A program made the translations under genes and the position numbers. From Bradyrhizobium sp. MOS003 (GTDB lineage Bacteria > Pseudomonadota > Alphaproteobacteria > Rhizobiales > Xanthobacteraceae): a DNA stretch of 64,000 bases. Below the pieces are notes generated by a model that saw only the letters and a program-made list of their open reading frames with translations, was not told where the DNA came from and ran no database searches. This document shows positions 27,463-35,076 of the stretch, piece after piece. The stretch lies in contig NZ_PYFW01000002.1 in the NCBI RefSeq assembly GCF_003020125.1, forward strand, positions 859,501 through 923,500. The letters are read 5' to 3'. The number at the start of each line of letters is the position of its first letter. The first letter of the stretch is position 1.

Positions 27463-27561
27463 CTAAGACGTACGCATGCGCGATAAATGCTGATCAACCA
27501 CGCAAACGAACCCCGGGGAAAATCCCGCAGATTGCGGCATTTCCCCTCAATCTTGATTGAC

Positions 27562-28161
27562 CTAACCGAGCTTTCTCAGCTCCGCCGCAAGCTCAGAGAA
27601 TCTGCGCTGCATGGTTGCGCGGTGCGCTTCGTCGAACTCAATGAGCGGCTCAGCTGCGAGCAGCCGCTCAATCGGCTGTAACCAGGGCTCGCGCAGCCTC
27701 CATGACGCCTCCATTGCAACAGCCCGCAGCACCGCCGAATCCGGGCGCCATTGGTATTCATACCGGCCGCCGTTTGAGGACGTTCCGCACCGCCCCCCGC
27801 ACCACCGAAATGCCGCTGCCTTGACCGCCCACCAAGGCACGTCGGCCAGCGCAACCAAGTAGGCCTCGCCGGTGGCTTCTACGCCCAGCTCGTTTTGATG
27901 CTGAGAGGCTCGATTCAGCATGAGCCAGGTGACGACCGACAGCGTTTCGTCGCGCCACTGAGCCGCCCTGTTAGGCGTTTGAGCGAATAAAGTCCCCACG
28001 GCGAGAGTATATCTTTCACACTCAGCGCGCTCTGGGGGGCTCAAGAGCAAGTTGTGGGGAAGTGTCTGGATATTCCCGTATCGGCCGTGCTTCACTGACT
28101 TCTGATCGACTACTTTGATCGAGGCGAGCCGCGAGCTTACCCATGCCGGCCAAGATGGCAT
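27562..28161 (-). CDS. Hypothetical protein of mobile-element type
   Basis: The frame is open to 28308, but that would overlap the preceding gene by nearly 600 bases from 28022 onward in another frame. ATG 28161 (MPSWPAWVSS) is the shorter choice and still overlaps by ~140 bases, so the true start may be a non-ATG codon near 28040. The product is tryptophan-rich and helical (DVPWWAVKAAAFRWCGG, AVAMEASWRLREPW), ending in a charged helix. I do not recognise the family. It is last in a minus-strand set after an excisionase-like and a replication-like gene, followed by a terminator. Confidence 0.5.
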   Translation of the reverse strand: MPSWPAWVSSRLASIKVVDQKSVKHGRYGNIQTLPHNLLLSPPERAECERYTLAVGTLFAQTPNRAAQWRDETLSVVTWLMLNRASQHQNELGVEATGEAYLVALADVPWWAVKAAAFRWCGGRCGTSSNGGRYEYQWRPDSAVLRAVAMEASWRLREPWLQPIERLLAAEPLIEFDEAHRATMQRRFSELAAELRKLG

Positions 28162-28612
28162 CCGATCCAGATCGTGAAGATCCGGTAGCTGAACTGGATC
28201 TATACGAGAGGCGTGCACGACCATTCCCGCTTTCCGCTGCTGCGATAATCCAATTTCGCCAAGTGGCCGGCCAATCGAGCTTGACAGCGGCCTGACCACT
28301 TTTAGCAAGCCAGTAGTTCTTAAATTTCTCTGCCTCAGCGGCTATCCGCGCTTCAGTTAGTCCCCGGGAGACCGCGAACTGGACATCTCTTTGCGATGGC
28401 TTCCAATCCACCGGCAGTCGTGAACCTCGACCGGAAGATGATGCATGCTTTTGCCGAGGATATGCACTGTTCAAAGCGCGCTCAATGCTCGCAGCAAGTA
28501 CCACGGCCTCTTCTGGTGACCCTCCGCGCTCGAAAAATGCTTTCAATTCACGCGCGATGGGTGTCGCCTCGTCAAGGTCATCATACGGTACGTGTCGAGC
28601 TGATCTATCCAT
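28022..28612 (-). CDS. Phage/plasmid replication-associated protein (DnaT-like C-terminal domain)
   Basis: Start taken at ATG 28612 (MDRSARHVPYDDLDE), overlapping the stop of the excisionase-like gene by 8 bases; the frame extends to 28774 without a better start. ~196 residues. Residues ~65-120 carry the W-x-PSQRDVQFAVSRGLTEAR...EAEKFKNYWLAKSG...DWPATWRNWI pattern seen at the C-terminus of DnaT/phage replication proteins in alphaproteobacterial elements. In known cases this module helps load the replicative helicase. The rest is low complexity and serine-rich. Confidence 0.6.
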   Translation of the reverse strand: MDRSARHVPYDDLDEATPIARELKAFFERGGSPEEAVVLAASIERALNSAYPRQKHASSSGRGSRLPVDWKPSQRDVQFAVSRGLTEARIAAEAEKFKNYWLAKSGQAAVKLDWPATWRNWIIAAAESGNGRARLSYRSSSATGSSRSGSDAILAGMGKLAARLDQSSRSEVSEARPIREYPDTSPQLALEPPRAR

Positions 28613-28820
28613 CACATTTTGGCTCAAGAGCACATCGCTTCGATTCGAGCCATTCAACAATATCGACTTTTCGATATCGAACAGAGCGACCGATTTTAAT
28701 AAAAGGTGGGCCCGATTGGGACGTTCTCCAAGCTTGGAGTGTTCGGTGCGAGAGTGACAGACACCTAGCGGCATCTTTTTCAGTCACAAGCAGCCGATAG
28801 TCCGCATCTAGCCTCGCCAT
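28605..28820 (-). CDS. AlpA/MerR-type excisionase-like DNA-binding protein (71 aa)
   Basis: Start set at ATG 28820 because GGAGG lies six bases upstream; an upstream ATG at 28847 has no such site. The product is a single winged-helix module: VTEKDAARCLSLSHRTLQAW (recognition helix), SQSGPPFIKIGRSVRY (wing), RKVDIVEWLES. This is the HTH_17/AlpA arrangement typical of excisionases and directionality factors. Head of a three-gene minus-strand unit, which supports a mobile-element control role. Confidence 0.75.
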   Translation of the reverse strand: MARLDADYRLLVTEKDAARCLSLSHRTLQAWRTSQSGPPFIKIGRSVRYRKVDIVEWLESKRCALEPKCDG

Positions 28821-28918
28821 ACATTCCTCCAACGCGGAGTTCTTCACTCCGAAGCACGCCGGATTACTAGGCCAGCTGTCGGTTCTAGTCAGTAGTCCCG
28901 GATTCTAGACTCGCCAAT

Positions 28919-29683
28919 TCAAGCTCCGAATTCGCCAGACTGGAAAACCCCGGATTTAATCCCGGCCCGAATATCATCTCCGATCGTTTTCGCGGCACGG
29001 TCTCTCTCGCCGATCAGAGCAACGCCTCTCAGTTCGCTATTGACCTGCTCGCAGATATTTACTGCAGTATTGCTCGCGTCGTTTTCGCAAGACCGCCGCG
29101 ACGTCCAGTACATTGCCGCATGACGCCAAACGATTTGCCGAATCCGCAAAGCTTTTGCCTTCTTAGCTTGGGGACCTATCGCGCGCCCCTTGCTGGTGCT
29201 TGCCCCAGCCTGCGCTAAGCCATTCACTTTCCCAACACGATAAGCGGCGAGCGCCTCCATGGCCCTATAGATAAGGAACATGTGCGGCTCCAAAGCTGGC
29301 GTATCCATTAATTCGTTGAGAAGTCCGAGCAAGTCGGTATTAAGGTCGGCCTCAGAATAGCTGTCTCCCGACCGATTCCTCCATTTCCACAGCTGGGCAT
29401 TGGGATACATCTTGAGAAGGCGTTTCTCGCTTTTTGTCGGTCGCAACTTGCATTGATCGGTTGGAAGACCAAGGTGGCGTAGATTCGCTCTTGCCTCCTC
29501 ACGCATTCGATCCAGCGCGCCGAACGGATCGATGTAGAGGCCTTGCCTGTCAATTATAACCTCAAAACCCTGCACAAAGCCCTTTGAGGTTTGAAGTATG
29601 TATTTTTCACCCTCGCCATCTCCGATGCGCTCGAATCGATAGCTTGAGTCCTGTCTGAGGTCGAACGAGCGTTGGCCAGTCAT
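28919..29683 (-). CDS. Hypothetical protein (254 aa)
   Basis: ATG at 29683. Mostly helical and charged, with a beta-rich start (YRFERIGDGEGEKYILQTSKGF and VIIDRQGLYIDPFG). The second half has RIRQIVWRHAAMYWTSRRSCENDASNTA, a helix-rich part often seen in mobile-element proteins. No catalytic motif found and no family recognised. It lies about 100 bases upstream of the excisionase-like gene, in the same direction. Confidence 0.55.
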   Translation of the reverse strand: MTGQRSFDLRQDSSYRFERIGDGEGEKYILQTSKGFVQGFEVIIDRQGLYIDPFGALDRMREEARANLRHLGLPTDQCKLRPTKSEKRLLKMYPNAQLWKWRNRSGDSYSEADLNTDLLGLLNELMDTPALEPHMFLIYRAMEALAAYRVGKVNGLAQAGASTSKGRAIGPQAKKAKALRIRQIVWRHAAMYWTSRRSCENDASNTAVNICEQVNSELRGVALIGERDRAAKTIGDDIRAGIKSGVFQSGEFGA

Positions 29684-30046
29684 CGAAACCGCTCCGGATC
29701 GGGTGATTCGTGCACGATTTCACCACATGAGCAGCGGGCTTTCATTAGCGAAGCACATTCTTCACAGGCGCCCAGAGGAGCTTGAGCCCCTCTGAGTACG
29801 ATTATGTTCTATCAACGCCGATAGGATGCCCGCTCCTCTAGAAAGCTACGATGGGTTGCGCTCTTTGTAGCGAATGCACGATCAAGCGGAATCGCTGACC
29901 GAAATTGCCGCCATTTTGGCCGCCGGCCTCCTGCGTGTTCTCGACCGGAAGTCCAGTCGAAATTTGGCCTGTGACGCAAAATCTCCGCTCGACTGTTCGG
30001 CCCCGTCCGAGGGTGATGTCGCTCGTAAGGCCATGGAAACCACCCC
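29684..30046. other. Divergent intergenic region ahead of the recombinase cassette
   Basis: About 360 bases between the minus-strand hypothetical gene and the plus-strand DUF2924 gene. No supported gene. Promoters for both units, and possibly the recombinase's site, would be expected here; nothing specific was identified. Confidence 0.35.
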
Positions 30047-30490
30047 GTGAAAGATACCGTTTTGACCCAGCTGGCGGCCCTTAAGGGCGCGCCCGCCCCC
30101 GTTCTAAAAGCCCGTTGGCGCGAGCTTTTCGACACCGAACCGCCCGCTTACAACCGCCGCTTCCTGGAGAGCCGGCTGGCCTACCGCATTCAGGAGTTGG
30201 CCTATGGCGGCCTGAGCCGGGAAACCACCGAACGGCTCAAGGCCATGGCCAAGCAGTATGCGGACCAGAAGCCGGCGGATCGCAAGGCGCGACCGCTTCT
30301 GCGGCCCGTCGCCGGGACCAAGCTGATCCGCGAATGGGATGGCGTGGAGCACTGCGTCACCGTTCGCCACGACGACTTCGAGTATCTCGGCCGACCCTAC
30401 AAGTCCCTATCCTCGGTTGCCCGCCAAATCACCGGCACGAATTGGAATGGCTGGGTTTTCTTCGGCTTGAAAAATTCGACGGGCAAATGA
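30047..30490 (+). CDS. DUF2924 protein, recombinase partner
   Basis: 147 residues from GTG 30047. Carries the DUF2924 pattern: VLKARWRELFDTEPPAYNRRFL, LAYRIQELAYGGL, then a beta-rich second half (GTKLIREWDG, VTVRHDDFEYLGRPYKSLSSVAR, GTNWNGWVFFGL). DUF2924 genes are regularly found directly before a large serine recombinase in alphaproteobacterial phage-like elements, as here, where the stop overlaps the recombinase ATG (ATGA). Probably a DNA-binding accessory of the recombinase (inference). Confidence 0.82.
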   Translation: MKDTVLTQLAALKGAPAPVLKARWRELFDTEPPAYNRRFLESRLAYRIQELAYGGLSRETTERLKAMAKQYADQKPADRKARPLLRPVAGTKLIREWDGVEHCVTVRHDDFEYLGRPYKSLSSVARQITGTNWNGWVFFGLKNSTGK

Positions 30491-31869
30491 ACTCCCGCAA
30501 GCCGCAAAAGGGCCGAACCTCCCTATTCGCCAACTCCCTCGAGAGCGTCGCAGCCCCAGGGCGCCCGGGCGTGCGTAAAGTCCGCTGTGCGGTGTATACC
30601 CGCAAGTCGAGCGAAGAAGGCCTCGACATGGACTTCAACTCCCTCGACGCCCAGCGAGAGTCATGCGAGGCTTACATCGTGAGCCAACGGGCCGAGGGTT
30701 GGACCGTTGTTTCCGATCGCTACGATGATGGCGGGTTCTCGGGTGGCACCCTCGAACGGCCTGCCCTGAAGCGGCTCATTGCTGCTGTCCAGGCCCGCAA
30801 GATAGATGTCATCGTCGTCTACAAAATTGACCGACTTTCGCGGTCGATGCTCGACTTCCTCAACCTTGTGGAGCTCTTTGAACGCCATGGGGTGACGTTT
30901 GTCTCAGTCACCCAATCGTTCAACACAAAGGATGCCATGGGCCGCATGGCGCTGAACATCCTCGTGACCTTTGCCCAGTTCGAGCGCGAGCTGATCGGCG
31001 AACGCATTCGCGACAAGGTTGCGGCCTCTCGCAAGCGCGGCAAATGGATGGGCGGGTGGACGCCGCTCGGTTATGAAGTCCGCGACCGCAAATTGCTCAT
31101 TCATGAGGTCGATGCCGAGCGGGTTCGGTCCATTTTTCGGCGCTTTGTACAACTCAAGTCCGCGACCCTGCTGGCCCGCGAGCTCGTTGCGGCCAGCGAA
31201 CGAACGCGGTACGGGCAGCTCCTGGACAAGGGCGTGCTGTACAAGATCCTTCACAACCGGGTTTATCTTGGCGAGGCCGTTCATAAGGGCACCTCATATC
31301 CAGGCGAACACGAAGCGATCATCGATCGGAAGCTCTGGGACCAGGTCCACGCCATCCTCAAAGAGAGCCCGCGCAAGCGCGCCAACAACAGCCGGGCGCA
31401 ATCCCCTGCCCTGCTGAAGGGTTTGTTGTTCGGGCCGGATGGCGCGGCGATGTCGCCAACCCACACCCGGAAGTCGGGTAGGCTTTATCGCTATTACATC
31501 AGCCAGACCGCGATGAAGCAGGGCAGATCGGACTGTCCCGTCAAATTAGTCCCGGCAGCTGAGTTGGAGCGTATCATCATCGATCAGGTCCGGCAGCTGC
31601 TGCAGACCCCTGAAGTCATCGTTCAGACATGGCGCGCTCTCCGGAAGCAATCTGAGGATGTTAGCGAGGCGGAGGTGCGTAGCGCCCTGCTCGGCTTTGA
31701 CGAACTCTGGGACGAGCTGTTTCCGGCAGAACAGGCACGCATCGTCGCGCTGCTCGTCGAGCGCATCGAGATGCATGCCGAGCGAATGGACATTACCTTG
31801 AAGATCCAGGGCCTGACATCGCTCTCCTCGGAATTGCAGCCTCAAGCTTTCCAGCAGGCCGCCGAATGA
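30487..31869 (+). CDS. Large serine recombinase of the DUF2924 cassette
   Basis: 460 residues; ATG 30487 overlaps the DUF2924 stop, preferred over the long open extension to 30115 that reads through DUF2924 in another frame. Catalytic motif YTRKSSEEG with nucleophile Ser41, then DGGFSGGTLERP, KIDRLSRS and the QFERELIGERIRDK helix. The recombinase domain (WMGGWTPLGYEV, YKILHNRVYLGEAVHKG) is intact, but the usual Zn-ribbon cysteines are reduced to a single one (SDCPVKLV). All catalytic residues I can check are present. Likely integrase of a small mobile element. Confidence 0.88.
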   Translation: MNSRKPQKGRTSLFANSLESVAAPGRPGVRKVRCAVYTRKSSEEGLDMDFNSLDAQRESCEAYIVSQRAEGWTVVSDRYDDGGFSGGTLERPALKRLIAAVQARKIDVIVVYKIDRLSRSMLDFLNLVELFERHGVTFVSVTQSFNTKDAMGRMALNILVTFAQFERELIGERIRDKVAASRKRGKWMGGWTPLGYEVRDRKLLIHEVDAERVRSIFRRFVQLKSATLLARELVAASERTRYGQLLDKGVLYKILHNRVYLGEAVHKGTSYPGEHEAIIDRKLWDQVHAILKESPRKRANNSRAQSPALLKGLLFGPDGAAMSPTHTRKSGRLYRYYISQTAMKQGRSDCPVKLVPAAELERIIIDQVRQLLQTPEVIVQTWRALRKQSEDVSEAEVRSALLGFDELWDELFPAEQARIVALLVERIEMHAERMDITLKIQGLTSLSSELQPQAFQQAAE

Positions 31870-32318
31870 ACCGACCGACCACCCTCACCCTCGGCCCTAT
31901 CGGACGACCGAAGCTCGGCCGCGATGGCAGGACAATGGTTGTGAGCATCCCGATTTCATTCCGACGATCGGGTGGACGCAAGCGCGTGGTCACGCCTGCT
32001 AATGTCGAAGTTTGGGCGCCCGCAAAGCCTCAGGTCGACAACACGCTGATCAAAGCCGTGGTTCGCGCCCATCGCTGGCGCAACATGCTCGAGTCCAACA
32101 TGTTTAGCTCGGTACGGGACCTCGCCAAGTCGGAAAAGATCAACGAGTCCTATCTTTCCCGCGTGCTTCGGCTGACCTTGCTCTCGCCGGCCATCACCGA
32201 AGCCATCCTGAACGGCCTGCAGCCTGACGGCCTCGAGCTGGCGCAGCTGTTTAAATCCATCCCCGCTGAGTGGGATGAGCAGCAGGTTCTGATCAGCTCA
32301 TCTGCCCGGAAAGCTTAA
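31866..32318 (+). CDS. Small helix-turn-helix protein of the recombinase cassette (150 aa)
   Basis: ATG overlaps the recombinase stop (ATGA). The N-terminus is basic and beta-like (RTMVVSIPISFRRSGGRKRVV). Residues ~80-115 have SVRDLAKSEKINESYLSRVLRLTLLSPAITEAIL, a ParB/KorB-like helix-turn-helix reading. This gene is the usual third member behind DUF2924 and the recombinase. A hairpin follows 9-35 bases after its stop, so the three genes form a closed operon. Confidence 0.7.
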   Translation: MNRPTTLTLGPIGRPKLGRDGRTMVVSIPISFRRSGGRKRVVTPANVEVWAPAKPQVDNTLIKAVVRAHRWRNMLESNMFSSVRDLAKSEKINESYLSRVLRLTLLSPAITEAILNGLQPDGLELAQLFKSIPAEWDEQQVLISSSARKA

Positions 32319-32326
32319 GCGCGTTA

Positions 32327-32353
32327 AAACCTCTCACGATATGTGAGTGGTTT
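32327..32353 (+). terminator. Hairpin terminator of the recombinase cassette
   Basis: AAACC-T-CTCAC pairs with GTGAG-T-GGTTT around a GATAT loop, eleven positions with one mismatch, ending in TTT. It lies directly after the stop at 32318. The T-run is short, so strength is moderate. Confidence 0.55.
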
Positions 32354-32560
32354 CCGCGGGTGCGGCTACGCTGATCGACTGTTATGGAACTCGATGTGCA
32401 TTGTCGCTCCCTAGGGGAGACGAAGGGCGACTGATGAAGGCACTGAAAATCAAGAACAAATCGGCCTTGCTGCCCGTCGATTGCTACCACTCCCTGCTAC
32501 CACGCTCAAGTCAGAAGCCTGCGATACAGGAGGATAGTCGAACGGCTAAGCTTGTCACAA

Positions 32561-33328
32561 TTAACAAGCATCATAGTGGGCGATTATCGATTGGCAGTAC
32601 GACCTTGGAACACGCCGATTCCATTCGCTCGCAAAGAGCGAACTGAGAGCCGGAGCCGCAGCTTTCTTCCCAAGCCTCCCCTTGCTCAGGTCACTCCGCC
32701 TGTCGTGATAAAGTAAGAAGTACTCGAAGGCGCCTATATGATTCGCGACTAAGTACGCATCAATTGCCGTTGCGGTAAGATCAATAATCGAAAGCCACTT
32801 CTTCAAACGCTCTTCGCTCAACCGCTGCGCCGGGATTTCAAGACCGCGCAATAGCGCGAGCTGGCCACGCAAGTCACGCCCAAACGCATGACCAACTGCA
32901 TTGCGAAGCTTACGTAGCTCCTCCAGATCGGAGACTAGGGATTCCCATGCACTCGGAACAGCACCAAAGAGCCGCTTGAACTTTGCAATCCTAGAAGGCC
33001 ATTGCCCTCGACAACAGGCGGTCACCTCCGCTTCAAAGCTCAGAACCTTTCCGGCCTTTAGTAGGACGACTCCGTCTAACTGGTGCGGAAGCCCGTAAAC
33101 GACAAACGGATCAGAGGTAAGAGCGAGTAATATGACTTCGCGCATGTAGATTTCAAGGTACGACGCTGCTGACAACGCCATTCCCAATCGCGTCCAGTTT
33201 GCAAACTCACCAACAGAATGGCGCCATTCTCCGACGAATGTTGGCGGCCGTCGGGCATCCGGCCCCGACAAGAACAACGCCGCGGCGGTTTGTGTCGTTG
33301 GAGGATTACTCTTCGTTGAATACCGCAC
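32561..33328 (-). CDS. HEPN-like protein (RNAVGH motif)
   Basis: 255 residues from GTG 33328. All-helical: SAASYLEIYMREVILLAL, then VSDLEELRKLRNAVGHAFGRD. The RNAVGH string is the Rx4H signature of HEPN ribonuclease domains, placed as expected at the end of a helix after an earlier acidic helix (YLEIYMRE). In HEPN proteins the Arg and His form the RNA-cutting site. The neighbourhood contains other defence-type genes, which fits an RNase toxin or abortive-infection effector. No obvious antitoxin gene adjoins it. Confidence 0.6.
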   Translation of the reverse strand: MRYSTKSNPPTTQTAAALFLSGPDARRPPTFVGEWRHSVGEFANWTRLGMALSAASYLEIYMREVILLALTSDPFVVYGLPHQLDGVVLLKAGKVLSFEAEVTACCRGQWPSRIAKFKRLFGAVPSAWESLVSDLEELRKLRNAVGHAFGRDLRGQLALLRGLEIPAQRLSEERLKKWLSIIDLTATAIDAYLVANHIGAFEYFLLYHDRRSDLSKGRLGKKAAAPALSSLFASEWNRRVPRSYCQSIIAHYDAC

Positions 33329-33477
33329 AAAATGGTAGGCAGGAACGAAGGACCAATAGAGGTCATTTTAACTCGGTATGATGCCTTGAAAATCTCGCAT
33401 AAGCCACACTAGCAGCCGGCGACAAGTCAAACCTAGAGTACTTTGGATGTTCGGGCATGCAAGGTTCGCGCTCCGTC

Positions 33478-34944
33478 TTACGGCTCGTTCCGCCTTAGGC
33501 GAGGTTTAAAAGGCGGGTACATGTGGGCTAATTTATCGACGGAAAGGTTGCCAATTTTTATCAGGTCCGGCACGGCATCGTCGATTAGCAGGCGCGGAGG
33601 AAGCGGGATGCGATGGAATCTGTGCAACGGGTTCAAGCAGAGCCCAAATCCGGAATGACTGATGGCCGACCAATTTCCATGAACGTACCCGGACAATGCG
33701 TCATAATATCTATCATAGAAGGCCTTCTCGCCTGCTTCTTGGGCCATGCTTCGCAGGTTCTTGTCAGCCCAAGCACCTAGCTTAATGTCTTGAAATTCCA
33801 TCCAAGCATCTTGATTGGCGAGCTCTTCGAGCAATTCGGTGCTGATGAATGAGGGCACCTCGTCTTGGTCAATTCGCTTCAAAAATGCGAGCTTGGATTG
33901 ACCCGCTCCATAGTTTCGATATTGCAACCAAACCGTCTCGCTATCGTGGTGCACGAGGTACGCTAAAGTAATATAGCACTCGACCGCCGATCGGAGCGCA
34001 ATTCGTCCCGGCAACGCTTGCCCAACGGTCGATTTCAGACAAAAGAAAAGGAGCTGCAAGATATAGCAAACCAGCCCAAAGCAAGCGTCATGCTTCGCGT
34101 CGATGCCAGTTTGCTCAATCGTCATTAGGAAGTGATCAACCACGGCCTCGTACAGGCTTTTGACCTGTTCAAAGAATGCGCGATGGTCCGCTCGCGTGGC
34201 CTCATCATCTGGGTTGGCCATCAAACAGTCCGTACTATCCCAGCACTCTGACCAAAATTCGTCCATCCATGACGTTCGCTTTTCATCTCCGACGCCGGGG
34301 CGAAGGCTCATCTCGAGCGCGCGTATCGACGGCCGAACAGATTTCATATCTCCCCGATTGGGATACTCATCGTATTCTCTCGCCCTTTCAGACATCGCAA
34401 CTGGCATATGGAGCTTTCCCAATGCCGCAACCGTGGTGATCTTCAGCCATCTACAATCTGTTGCTTCCTGCGACTGATGATCGAACGTTCGGGCTACGGT
34501 TTCGGCCAAGCGGCTCCACGAAGCGACGTCGGGTGCTGGCAACAGCGTCTCCCAGTGCTTTCTGTCGGGCAGACTTGGAAGCAACAGAAGTGGCGATAAG
34601 GCCGTCGCGAAATCTGAGTTCGCGCATTCATCTGCAAAGAGCGCATTAAAAACAGGTTGTTCTAACTCGGCCAGCCGAGAGTGTTCTAGACGTCGAGTGT
34701 CTAAGGCGCTCTTATTCTGCCGAACGTTTACTAGTATCCTACGAAAGCTACTCAGGGCGTTCTCTCGCGATAGCCCGGTAATTGCCAACAACGACCAAAG
34801 CACTTCTGGAATGGCATCATTGATCCAGGAGGAAAACTGCATGTTCAAGCCACTCATCGGGCTCGCGATGACCTTCCCTTTTCGTTTCAAGCTGCTCAAA
34901 GGGGTGGTACGAACATTTACAGCGTTCACTTTAGACTTGGACAT
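33478..34944 (-). CDS. DUF5677-like helical protein (488 aa)
   Basis: ATG 34944 with AGAGGG upstream. The C-terminal half matches the DUF5677 pattern: ALRSAVECYITLAYLVHHD, WLQYRNYGAGQSKL, then YYDALSGYVHGNWSAISHSGF, where the conserved Arg/Glu and the Y...S...H cluster lie on helices. The N-terminal ~200 residues are unassigned. DUF5677 proteins are of unknown function but turn up in defence neighbourhoods and may be remote HEPN relatives (inference). It faces the same way as the flanking genes. Confidence 0.6.
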   Translation of the reverse strand: MSKSKVNAVNVRTTPLSSLKRKGKVIASPMSGLNMQFSSWINDAIPEVLWSLLAITGLSRENALSSFRRILVNVRQNKSALDTRRLEHSRLAELEQPVFNALFADECANSDFATALSPLLLLPSLPDRKHWETLLPAPDVASWSRLAETVARTFDHQSQEATDCRWLKITTVAALGKLHMPVAMSERAREYDEYPNRGDMKSVRPSIRALEMSLRPGVGDEKRTSWMDEFWSECWDSTDCLMANPDDEATRADHRAFFEQVKSLYEAVVDHFLMTIEQTGIDAKHDACFGLVCYILQLLFFCLKSTVGQALPGRIALRSAVECYITLAYLVHHDSETVWLQYRNYGAGQSKLAFLKRIDQDEVPSFISTELLEELANQDAWMEFQDIKLGAWADKNLRSMAQEAGEKAFYDRYYDALSGYVHGNWSAISHSGFGLCLNPLHRFHRIPLPPRLLIDDAVPDLIKIGNLSVDKLAHMYPPFKPRLRRNEP

Positions 34945-35076
34945 TGCCCTCTTTCTCGTCGTTCTTCATTCTTCGTACTTTAGCCGTAAGATCAGCCTAC
35001 GGATTCTCAGGGCTTGTGCCGGTTGGGATGGCACGGGTTGCTCAAATGGATCGATTGTGGGCTGACGGGTCCACAT

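Larger units (their letters stand above)
26016..27561. other. 1.5 kb without an intact gene: iterons, remnant, terminator
   Basis: No intact gene is supported. It holds four GTCAAC repeats (26200-26235), a minus-strand segment at about 26800-26960 with a transposase-like helix (MDRKTIKRHIDAGRLPS) in a broken frame, and a good hairpin at 27434-27462. The many short open frames disagree in composition and are treated as chance. Confidence 0.4.

Noticed and set aside
30115..30486. Long N-terminal extension of the recombinase
   Set aside because: Reads through the DUF2924 gene in another frame with proline/arginine-rich nonsense; the ATGA-coupled start at 30487 is better.
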